In this document: positions 1 to 10,021 of the stretch, piece by piece
Position numbering within the stretch: the stretch's first letter is position 1
Layout: every line of letters begins with the position of its first letter
From: Riptortus pedestris
Lineage: Eukaryota > Arthropoda > Insecta > Hemiptera > Alydidae
Reading direction: 5' to 3'
DNA: 64,000 nucleotides
Assembly (NCBI GenBank): GCA_019009955.1
Contig: CM032228.1
Location: 133,796,001 to 133,860,000 of the forward strand
The notes under the pieces: model-generated
What the model was told of the DNA's origin: nothing
Databases searched by the model: none
Seen by the model: the letters and a program-made list of their open reading frames with translations, nothing else
Translations under genes and position numbers: made by a program

Positions 1-316
1 CTTTTAGTTTCTGTAGTGTAGTGTTTCTTTGTGAAGATCAGTGTAGTGCTGTATTTTTGTGAAAATCAGTGCTAGGCCGTGTTTTGTGAAGATCAGTGCT
101 GTGCCGTGTTTTGTGAACTTCAGTGATTCGCCTGATCGTGAGTTCTTACTTTGAAGTAAGAAGTGAAGTAATCAGTGCATATTGTGGATAGTAGTGAAGA
201 ATAATTTACCAAGTGTGTAGTGCATCGTTAAATAAATTGTGTAGTGATAAAAATACCAAAAGTTTGTTTGTTTAATTTTGCAATCCGAAAGATCCCTAAA
301 AATCAACGTTTATTAT

Positions 317-1774
317 TAGCAGATTTCCCTCAAGGGAAATCAGCTATTGAGGTCGTACTCATGACGAGATTTTCGAAAAATTTCTTCAAATGTCCATCGA
401 TCCTACCCAGGAGATGACGAAAATGAGGTCCGTTCAAAATATATATATATACTAGCTCAGATACCCGGCTTCGCCCGGGAATTCATTTGAGGCTGAATGG
501 TGAAGGTATTTTATTAGCAAGGCTTTACTTTGCACAACATTTTGACATTTATCTGCCCCAGTGTTTAGGGTCTATACCCATCGTTGCTGTGGATTTGTTA
601 ATAATAAAATTCAAGGAAAAGACTTCACTGTCCTCCATATTGTCATATTTCCCGTCTCCTGTGCATTAAGCATAGATTTGAATTATTAAGGACAAAATAT
701 TTACATAGATTTGAATTAATTTTTCCAGGTGAGGTACCTGGTAGTTCATATTGGAAAGAATTGTTGAACATATCAACATTTCTACGCGAAATACTTGCTT
801 CATACATTAATCCCGAAAAAAATGTATAAAACAAAAGTAACTCTAAATAACAAAGTAAACAACGTTTGTTATGAACACGTTTATCGAAAAACAAATAGAC
901 AATGAAATATCGCGAGTTTTTATTTCAGGCCTCCCTCATAACCCCCACTCCCGTTTGGACCTACAAATTTTAATATAGCTTATAATCATGGAAGAATTAT
1001 TACTAATTCACATACCGAGTTTTGTTAATTTCGGTTCAATCGTTAGTGTCCAACAAAATTGTTGGCTCCCGTTTTAGTTTTTTAGTGTATATCTCGTTTA
1101 TACTCTGTTATGAATACAACAAAGGTTACTTTAAATAACAAAGTAAACCACTTTGTCATGTGCATATTTGCAGAAAACCCATTGGAAAACGAAATATCAC
1201 TATTTTTAATTTCAGGCCTTCCCTACAGCCCCCTCCTCCTGCCAGCCACTCCTGCCCGTCTCTAGAAATGTTGGTATGGCTTATTATAATGAAGGTGTTA
1301 GTGCTAATACACATACCGAGTTTCATTAAGTTCGGTTGAGTCTTTTGTGCCAAATAAAATTACTCACTTCCGCTATAGGTTCTAGCGTATATCTCGTCTA
1401 TAATACGTTATACGAAAAAAAGTGTATATAACAAAAGTTACTTTAAATAACAAAATAAACAACTTTTGTTATGTTCATACTTGCCGAAAAACCAATAGGA
1501 AACGAAATGTCGCTATTTTTAATTTCATGCCTTCCCTATAACCCCCACTCCTGTTCATCTCAGAGAATTTTAATATAGTCTAAAGTCTTAGTTGGGTTAG
1601 AAGTAATATATATATACCAAGTTTCATAAAATTCGGTTCAGCCGTTTATGCATGAAAAGGTAACAAACAAACATACACGAAAGAAGCAAAATGCAGTTAT
1701 GGTGTCTAAGACATGTGAAACGAAAAGTTATCGTGAAATTTTGAGAAAAAAATCAATGTACAGACAGAGATTAC

Positions 1775-1828
<54 letters not shown>

Positions 1829-2214
1829 CTATTAACGCTCTAGCGGTCGCAATTTTTGTTTGATCGTTACCAAACTCGATATTTAAACGTTTTATGCAAA
1901 AAGACAGTTCAAGTTCGATAATGGCTGAAATCGGACCAGTGGGAGGGGTGATTTTCGAAAGTTCGAAATATCTCCGTTACCATACGTCGGATCAAAAAAT
2001 TGTATAGATCCAATCTTTTTGCAAATTAAATTTACTATAAATATTGTTCTATACATTTATTCTCTATCTTGAATATTAACTGAGATATTTGCATTTTTAT
2101 TAAATGTGGGTGGTTTCCGTAACTGCGTGGGTCTCGTATGGAGATTTCTCCATTGTATAACTTCACATGGGAAAACTGCTTAGTTTATGCAGCCCCTGCG
2201 TGACGGACTTTTTT
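317..2214 (+). mobile_element. Helentron-like non-autonomous element, family A copy 1 (host of a nested Helitron)
   Basis: The left end AGCAGATTTCCCTCAAGGGA and the inverted subterminal GGGAAAACTGCT at the right flank a family core with CATGACG, GTCCATCGATCCTACC and GACGAAAATGAGGTCCGTTC, then (TA)n, then AACGCTCTAGCGGTCGCAA. It ends with the stem ACGCAGCCCCTGCGT and GACGGACTTTTTT. Subterminal inverted repeats, a core microsatellite and a 3' stem-loop before a T-rich end are the layout of Helentron-associated elements (HINE/DINE type). A Helitron is inserted in the (TA)n at 452-1815. It carries no coding capacity. Confidence 0.62.
452..1815 (-). mobile_element. Non-autonomous Helitron, family B copy 1
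   Basis: On the minus strand it begins in (TA)n followed by AAAATTGTAATCTCTGTCTG. It carries internal repeat modules with GTTATAGGGAAGGCCTGAAA-like sequence and ends in the hairpin CCCGGGCGAAGCCGGG followed 9 bases later by CTAG and T. A 3' hairpin about 10 bases before CTRR and insertion beside T are Helitron hallmarks. The 5' TC is obscured by (TA)n. No ORF with Helitron domains is present here. Confidence 0.7.
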
Positions 2215-2231
2215 TGTAATAAACGTAACAA

Positions 2232-2249
2232 CTGGTGTCAGAAGTGGGA
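2232..2249 (+). promoter_or_regulatory. Gypsy primer-binding site (tRNA-Leu type)
   Basis: CTGGTGTCAGAAGTGGGA follows the LTR end after one base. It is close to the complement of an animal tRNA-Leu 3' end (TGGTGTCAGGAGTGGGAT). The same motif occurs in reverse at 27116-27133 in the larger Gypsy copy. Confidence 0.65.
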
Positions 2250-2253
2250 TTGC

Positions 2254-2640
2254 AAAATTAAAATAAAGCTTAAAGAGGTAAAAAGGAGCTGGGTAAACTG
2301 GATCTGCCAACAGCAGGAAATAATGCTGAACTTCAAAGGCAGTTGACAGATGAATACTAATGACGAGACATGTGTGTTTGAGTATAAAGAATATATTGCT
2401 GTATGTGCCCCTGCTACAAGCAGCAAACCCTCTATGGCCTACACAATGCCACAAGCAGCAATTTGGATTTAAATGCAATTTTGGCCGCTATGATGGAAAA
2501 AATGGCAGATAATAACCAGAAACTCTTGGAAGCTTCTAGAGCTATTGTGAGAGGCTAACAGAAAAAGTTCAAGAAGCTTCTAAAAGCAACAGCGAGAAAA
2601 TCATAGCTGAAGTCAGACAAGAATTTCAACGTTTATAATT
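2254..2640 (+). pseudogene. Gypsy gag N-terminal remnant
   Basis: Read with frameshifts and stops, this stretch resembles the gag leader at 26820-27092: a degenerate SAP-like segment (AELQRQLTDEY), then QIITRNSWKLL and a coiled-coil-like part with [10 protein letters not shown]. It has no usable ORF. Confidence 0.6.
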
Positions 2641-2672
2641 TTTGTAATAAACGTAACAATATTTTAGGAAAC

Positions 2673-4034
2673 ATCGCCATCTTCCCTTCTTTTTATTTAT
2701 CACTCCCTTCTTTTCCCATGTTGATAGCATTGCTAAATCCACTTCAAATTCTAAAATATATTCCTGGAGCTGACTCGTTTTCCCACCCCTCTCCAATTAT
2801 GGAATCAGTTGGGCCCATGGGTTATGCAGGCCTAAGGCTAAGGCTCTTGGGTACCAAGTGCATATTACAGGAAGGTGATCTGAATGTAGGTCAGTAATCT
2901 TGTTTGGAAAATAAAAAAAGTTGATGTGGACATCACGTTGCTTCCTTTTTTTTGTCTAATGTTTTCTGTGAGCTAATCGTGTATAGTAGGGTTGCGTATT
3001 GAGTAAATGAGAGTCGTGATGTCTGTGTCCACGTTGCTTCCTTGTACACCAATTAAATTCCAATGCATCGGATCCAAATATGTGATATAACATAATTTAT
3101 AGATTTTTTTCATGGTAACCAAAAATGTCCGATATATGTTTTTTGTACATCTAAAAAGTGCGAAAAAATTTGAAAATTTTTGTTTTCACCCTCGTCTAAC
3201 CCCACACCCTCTGCTTTAGTCGAATGGGAGGTACACAACTAGACGTCATTCTAGTTGTGTACTTCTATTCCCAAATATGAAATTTCAACATTCGTTATTG
3301 CGATAATACATAAAAACATCACACGCACATCGAAACTAGTCAAAATTGGATCTGAGACGGCGACAACAGATAATTCCGTTGAAATCCGTAAAACCTTAAA
3401 TTTTCACGATTACAATACTTCCTTTACTTCATACGAGGAAGTTGAAGTGCAAATGCTTCGCATTAATCTTTGAGTTATAGAAAAAAATGTAAACAACTAT
3501 TACAAAATTTAAATTTTAATAAGATTGTTATGTAACATTTATCGCTCCGTCTCATTATAAAGAAAATATTTTCAATATTTGATTTTAATTCTTATTTAAT
3601 CCCCCATCCCTCTTCCTGAAGTAAACATTACGAACAAAATGTATAGACCAATTAAAGAAAAAAAAATTGCAATACGATTGATCATGGAACATTTTTCGAT
3701 TGACTCATAATCACATAGGTTTTTGAATTTTCGTTTTTCCTTCCTTCTGGTCCGATTTCAGCCGTTAACGAGAACTCGTTCTTTTCTTTTACATAGTACA
3801 TGCACATATGTTGACTATTGTATTAATGAACTATCCACTCGTGCTCCAATGGCATTCACTGAGAATTTGAGCTAATGCAACGTGTGTAATACACAATAAA
3901 AAATTTTAATCTTTGGATTAATTGATGGCGTTTATTCACGTTTCGTACTTACAACTTATTATTCTATTACTTTTTTCTTACTTGATTCGATATTTAGAAA
4001 AATGTTCTATTTTTATTTTTTGCTTTTATTTCAG
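2673..4034. other. Upstream intron sequence, mostly unexplained
   Basis: No supported gene was found. It contains a perfect 13-bp hairpin at 3231-3262 and, at about 3720-3800, a diverged trace of family A (GGTCCGATTTCAGCCGTTAACG-like). No convincing first VWA8 exon could be picked out. Confidence 0.5.
3231..3262. repeat. Perfect hairpin, 13-bp stem
   Basis: GTACACAACTAGA and TCTAGTTGTGTAC are exact reverse complements separated by six bases (CGTCAT). Function unknown. Confidence 0.8.
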
Positions 4035-4115
4035 ATGAAACCTCTGTGACTATTGGAGACGTGAAGAAGGTATTAGTTCCGCCCAAAAACCCGCATTTAG
4101 TCCCAACGAAATTTT
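4035..4115 (+). CDS. VWA8: VWA8 coding exon (first one found in window)
   Basis: Acceptor ...TTTCAG precedes 4035 and donor GTAAGA follows 4115. The exon starts with two bases of a split codon and encodes [20 protein letters not shown] and a few following residues, matching the segment just after the presequence in VWA8. The ATG at its first base is out of frame, so an upstream exon ending in phase 1 is required. The intron after it is only 80 bp. Confidence 0.88.
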
Positions 4116-4721
4116 GTAAGAATTTTCACCTCACATTCGTTCCAGTCCCTCATAGCTGTTAGAATGTATAAAATGATGGTTTGGTTTGCATTCAGTGCCG
4201 GACGAGCTCGACCAAGATACTCTACACCATTTGAGATGGATGCTGCAGAAGGACAAACTAAGCCAGGACATATTCCTAGTCGGGAGGCCAGGTCCTTTCA
4301 AAAGGCGGCTTGCTATGCAGTTCCTAGAAGTTACTGGTCGCGAGTTAGAATTCGTATCCCTCTCACGTGACACGACAGAGGCAGACCTGAAGCAGAGAAG
4401 AGAAATACAGTCTGCTACATCACTATACATCGACCAAGTGAGTAAAACAGCTTCTTTTTATATAGTCAGTACAAACACAAAACGGCTAAAGTAACAGATT
4501 TTCATCAAGGGAAATTAGCAGTTGAGGTTGTACTCATAACGCAATTTCGATAAATTTCAAAACTCATCTCAAACTCAAGGAATGCTCTTACGTCATTGGC
4601 TACTAAATAAAGACATTAAATAATGCTAATTTTCCCTCTCGGGAATTGAGCTATTGAGGTTGCACTCATGACTTTTGAAAAATGTTCACCGACCCTACGT
4701 ATAAGACGAAAATAAGGTCCG

Positions 4722-4775
<54 letters not shown>

Positions 4776-6445
4776 TAGTAGAACCATTTGTACTTCGGCA
4801 AATCCCTCCCTATTTGCTGCTCGATCATACCTGGCTTTCTTCTTATCACTGGCTATTTTAATGCGGGAGCTTATGAAGGGGTTCTTTTGCCTGGGGTGTG
4901 TTTCCATTGTCTTAGTAGGACACTCCGGATTTGACACCGAATTTCAAATCAGCTGACAGTTTTAGATCTGTTCTAAATACGATTTTTGTGTTGTAGTACG
5001 TGAGGTGGAATCATGGACAGCTGGCCGGTATGCCAGCAGAAATTTGGGTATATGCTCATCCCAATCCCTTTGGTGTGTGCTGATCACTTTTCTTAGATAT
5101 TCCTCCGGTGTTCGATTGAATCTTTCTACCATGCCAACAGACTGGGAAGGTCCGGAGCACCCCAGTGTCCTGAAATCTCAATTAGTCTACAACCATCAGA
5201 TTATAGATGAAGTGGTGTTGCTGTTTTTGATGCCATATGAGTCTCACATCTCTTTAAATTTGGCTGATTCAACATTTCGTCCCTGGTCAGAATGCAGTTC
5301 TATTAGAACCCCATATCGTCACACCCAATTATTTACAAACGAATAGACCAGCAACATCGATGACTATCCGCTCGCGGTGTACTTCTGAAGCTTGTTCTCG
5401 TACTACCCTTGGCCTCAAAGCACTGGTCGCAGTTATCTATTCGATCGGCTACAGACTGCTGACATCCTATCTAATAAATCGCTGTTTTATCCTTTCCAGA
5501 GTTTCTACTGATGGCCGCCGCTGGTACCATTATGGTACTGATTTATTACTTCATTTGTCTTGGAAGATGGCACGACAATGAGGATCGTTGGTTCTGTCAT
5601 CTGCACATCGGTTTTGGCATCTGCACTTTCCCAAAATGTATATGAGTATCCATTTACCAATTTTAGGCTATTCCCATGGACCCAGTCTTCTGTGGTCCTC
5701 CTTGTCCGATATAACCTTCGCCAGAATAGGGTCATCATTCTGTTCCTTCGACAGTCTTCACCTGTGCCAATATGGGTAAGTCGCACATCATTCCTTTTTC
5801 TCGGCTTTTGTACAATACTTGCATTCTATGTTGCATGCCCGTATTTTAAGGGCATCAGTGTTATTGTGTTTTCTCCCTTTTCTACGAGCAATACTAAAGG
5901 TTTCTGCCTGAGGTGGTATTTTCTGGTGTCCGACGGTAAGTAGCTTCCTTACCGTGTGCTTGCTCTCATGTCCAACATCCAAGGGTATTTCTGCGATGCG
6001 CCAGATCATTATTTGCTTACCCATTTGCAGACTGGAGTAAGTACAGACTCGTTGTCTGATTTCCTCTGAGTGAAATCTTATGCCAGATAATTTGGTGATC
6101 CAGTTAGCAATATGTCTAGAGTCGTATGACTTAATACATTGATAATCTTGGAGTCGCGCAATCGGTTCCCGAATGTAATGAATTTATTCATTGACACACT
6201 CATCGAACAAAATCCTTACTCGCACCCTTGCTAGAAAAGAGTGATAATCTGCAGATAACTCGTCCCAATTAGCCACAGTAGCTTAAATTGGATGTTAATA
6301 AAAACGTTATGTACATACAAAGCAATGTTCTTTTAGCAGATTTCCCTTAAGGGCTATTGAGGTCGTACTCATGATGCGAGTTTCGAAAAATTTCTTCAAA
6401 TGTCCATCGATCCTACCCAGGAGATGACGAAAATGTGGTCCGTTC

Positions 6446-6503
<58 letters not shown>

Positions 6504-8911
6504 CTGTTAACGCTCTAGCGGTCGCAATTTTTGTTTGATCGTTACCAAACTCAGAATTTAATCGTTTTTTGTAAAAAGGAAGGATGATCAAGTTCGTTAA
6601 TGGCTGAAATCGGACCAGTGGGAGGGGGAGGGGTTAGAGGGGGGATTTTTGAAAATTCGAAATATCTCCGTTATTATGCGTCGGATTGAAAAATTGTATA
6701 GAATCAATCTTATTGCAAATTAAATTTACTATATAGTGTTATTAAATATACTGTATAGTGTTCTATACATTTATTCTGTATCTTGACAATTAACCGAGAT
6801 ATTCTGTGTGTGGTCGGCAGGAGTCGGCTATGTTTGGTATTTTCCGCCGAGAGCGCTAGCGGCCGTTTCTGTAACTGTTCGTTTCCCGTAAATAAGTTTA
6901 GAGATCCCTTACTATTACAGTTGTTATTGGGCAGATTTGTCTATTGTTAAACTTTACGTAGGAAATCTGCTTAGTTTACGCAGCCCCTGCGTGACGTACT
7001 TTTTTTAAATTACAACAATTAATTTAAGATATAGAACTAACGTTTTATGATTTGGTATTTAAATTCATAAGTTATCACTTACCTTTAAATAATTTCGCAA
7101 TGTTTTGGTTGACTTTTTTATTTTAGTTTGAAATCCTGGGCAGCTTCCAATATCTAAAATTAATGTGGAACATATGAGTGTGGTGTCTAGTCATTTATTT
7201 ATAACTTTAGTTGGTTAGGTCAGTCCATACAAATATTTCGTTAGAAAAAAATAGACCATATAAATAGTAATTCTAATATATTCGTTCAAATATACGTTAG
7301 GAGGCTTCAATTCCTTATGTCGCAAATTATTGTAATTTTGGGAGATTCTATTTAGTTAAAACTCTGTTTCACTAGTGTGTACCTGCACGTGCGGGTGTCT
7401 GCGTGCGTGCGTTTAGTAGTTGTCTCACCCGTATTAAGAGATGAGTAAACTTTATTATTTCAGATATGATTATAATCGTAATTGTATTTACTACTATTTG
7501 AATATTTCGTTCGCTCTATCTGAAGTCATGTAATCGTATTCAGTGTGATATTATTCGCTTTCCGACGATGATACGAGTACTACCTTTCATTTCAACTGAC
7601 ATTTTCCATTAATCATAGATTCCATAATCCAGTCTTAGAAAATTGAGATAGGTGTGTCACGTGATACCTGCGAATTTCACACACACACACGCACGCACGC
7701 ACAAACACTCACACACTCACGCGGGCGTGCATACCGTTACATTTTACTGCAATCTAAATTGCCAAGGAATTGGTCGAAGAAAGTTTTCATTTTATTATTC
7801 TTATGATAATTTTGAGATTAAAATCAAATATTTATGTTATATATAAAGAGAGAAAAAGTATTCAGTTCAAGTATGGTTTTGCTAACAAATACCGATTTCG
7901 ATTCTAGATAGATACTTTTTTTTTAGGTAGAAGAATGAACTGAAAAACTACTAATTTCCCCTCTAATAGCATAATTTCAATTACATAATTATGATTACGT
8001 GAATACTATTACATGACAAGCAACTATTGAAATACGATTATCTTTAATGGATTTTTGCACTCACAAATCAAATGTAAGTCGGTTCAACTTTACTATTTTC
8101 TCATTTTCCTTATCATTATGAACCTTGCACTTGCTTCATTATCAACCTACCGAAATGTATTTCTACCCCTATTCGTCATCAGTTCTCCCCTAACTTGTAT
8201 TCTATCCCCTTATTTCTCCCTTCTCTGTCACTACCAGCATTCCAATAATATATCTGTCGTTACAAACGAAGCTTTATCTTCATCTTTCCATGCCTGTCCC
8301 TAAGTACCTGGCGCGTATGGTCCCTACTGAATATGGAAGAATGTTCATTCTTCAAGTTTGATGGCAAGGGTCTCCAATAAAAAACATTTTTTCCGGTGCA
8401 AACTTTATTGAACCTGCCCTACATGTTTCGTGGCTTATTTGCCACCTCTTCAGGAGCTATCCCTTGTAAAAAAAAATAAAACATTATTAATAACATTAAT
8501 TTAACACACCCATTATTAATTCTTTTGCAATATATTGTAAATTAGGTGCCTACAACTATGATATATTTATTAAATCTAATTATAAATTGCTATTTACATT
8601 TCTGAAGTGCTCGTTTACCCTTTACATTACGTTCCGACTGTTCTCACAGAGGAGGTAAATGATACCGTATCATACCTACTAATACAATATATTGCAAAAG
8701 AATTATTAAGGGATGTGTTAAATTAATGTTATTATTAATTTTTTATATATATTTTTTTAAAAGGGATAGCCCCTGAAGTGGTGGCAAATAAGCCACGATA
8801 CGTACGATAGGGCAGGTTCAATAAAGTTTGAAACACCCAAATGCATACAAAAAAATCCATTCAAATCGGTCCAGCCGTATAGGAGTTCAGTGACATACAC
8901 ATGTACAGTAG

Positions 8912-8969
<58 letters not shown>

Positions 8970-9982
8970 ATTGGGTCCAGAATAAGAAGAAGAATGTTCA
9001 TACTGGAACGAAAATAACTTTCCTCATCATTAATGCCAACGTCCTTCATAGCATAAAGCATTTTTTCTTATTTTCATCTTCATTGTTCTTCAAAATATTA
9101 TCTGTGCGACCATCGCAATCTTTAGAATCAACTTTTTAAAACGAAAATTATATATTAATAAAAAGTTTAAATAGTTTTCAAAGTTTAAGAATCTAAAATA
9201 ATAGGTAAATAAAATACATTTATATCATACAAATTAAAAATGAATATATATATCTAATGTAAAACGTATCTCTCTAAAATGCACTGGCTAGCACGCATTC
9301 ACATAAACAAATACTCAACTAATTTGTTTCTAAACATGTAATTTTACAACAAAAACGTATTTTTGCTAACGTTTTGTGAATATGTTTGTGTTTTTTATAC
9401 TCTGAATAATTGTGGATATCTTGGGCTTAATATATGCGGGATCTGTAAATGTCCACATTTTCTGCAATCGATCAATGCTGCTTATAGAAGATGGATTGCA
9501 ACTATAATACTTTGGTCTTTCCTTATTTTCGATTAGAATTCTATGCGCCAAGAAATAAAATTTTCCTTTTATAGTACTGTATTATCATATTTTATATACC
9601 TCTAGCTTATTAGTGAACCAGTAACCTCGAAGTTACTGGTGGAGGTTTATCTACATTGAAAAGGTTCGATTTTTTGTCAGGAACCTTGACGAGTCCTTAC
9701 TTTCTTATCTAAGTTCTTGGTTGTTTGACGTCAGTCAGTTACTTGCCTAGTATTACGTAAAATATTTTTTTACTTAGATTGTACCCATGACGCGATTTTT
9801 GTAAATTTTCCTGAAATGTCTATCGATCCCTATCCACAAAATGACAAAAATGAGACCCGTCAAATTATATATATTTATAGATGGATATCTCCAAAACCTC
9901 ACGTATTTGTTTGAACAGAATTGAAAATATCATCTAGAGAGAATTGTATTAAAATTCATTCTATTCTTTAACACTATTGTCA

Positions 9983-10021
<39 letters not shown>

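Larger units (their letters stand above)
1..2672 (+). mobile_element. Gypsy-type LTR/gag relic, internally deleted and interrupted
   Basis: Bases 1-316 carry repeated AGTGC(T)GTG... motifs and end in TTGCAATCCGAAAGATCCC; they match in reverse the LTR at 27135-27872. LTR sequence resumes at 2215 (GTAATAAACGTAACA), followed by a primer-binding site at 2232-2249 and a decayed gag leader to about 2640. The LTR tail GTAATAAACGTAACA appears again at 2645-2660, so the body was deleted between gag and the 3' LTR. A Helentron-like copy (317-2214) sits inside the LTR end. The left end lies outside the window. Confidence 0.72.
8397..8833. repeat. Inverted pair of hammerhead-bearing repeats (Penelope-like pLTR type)
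   Basis: The left arm (about 8397-8545) and right arm (about 8679-8833) are imperfect reverse complements. Both include AAACTTTATTGAACCTGCCC or its complement, the ribozyme segment, AACATTAATTTAACACA and TCTTTTGCAATATATTGTA. About 130 bp separates the arms. Each arm reads outward through a hammerhead motif; only the left arm keeps the full core. Hammerheads in this form are known from the pLTRs of Penelope-like elements, so this is best read as two such repeats head to head. Confidence 0.6.

Noticed and set aside
1..316. First exon or promoter of VWA8
   Set aside because: It matches the Gypsy LTR at 27.1-27.9 kb in reverse orientation and has no open frame.
4035..4037. ATG at the first base of the first exon as the VWA8 start codon
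   Set aside because: It is out of frame and meets TGA after four codons; the VWA8 frame is continued from an upstream exon.
5005..5943. Several + strand ORFs of 73-127 codons
   Set aside because: They are antisense shadows of the decayed Gypsy protease-integrase relic on the minus strand; the plus translations show no domain.
7677..7720. (CA)n/(GCAC)n tract as a possible regulatory element
   Set aside because: An ordinary microsatellite; nothing links it to a gene.
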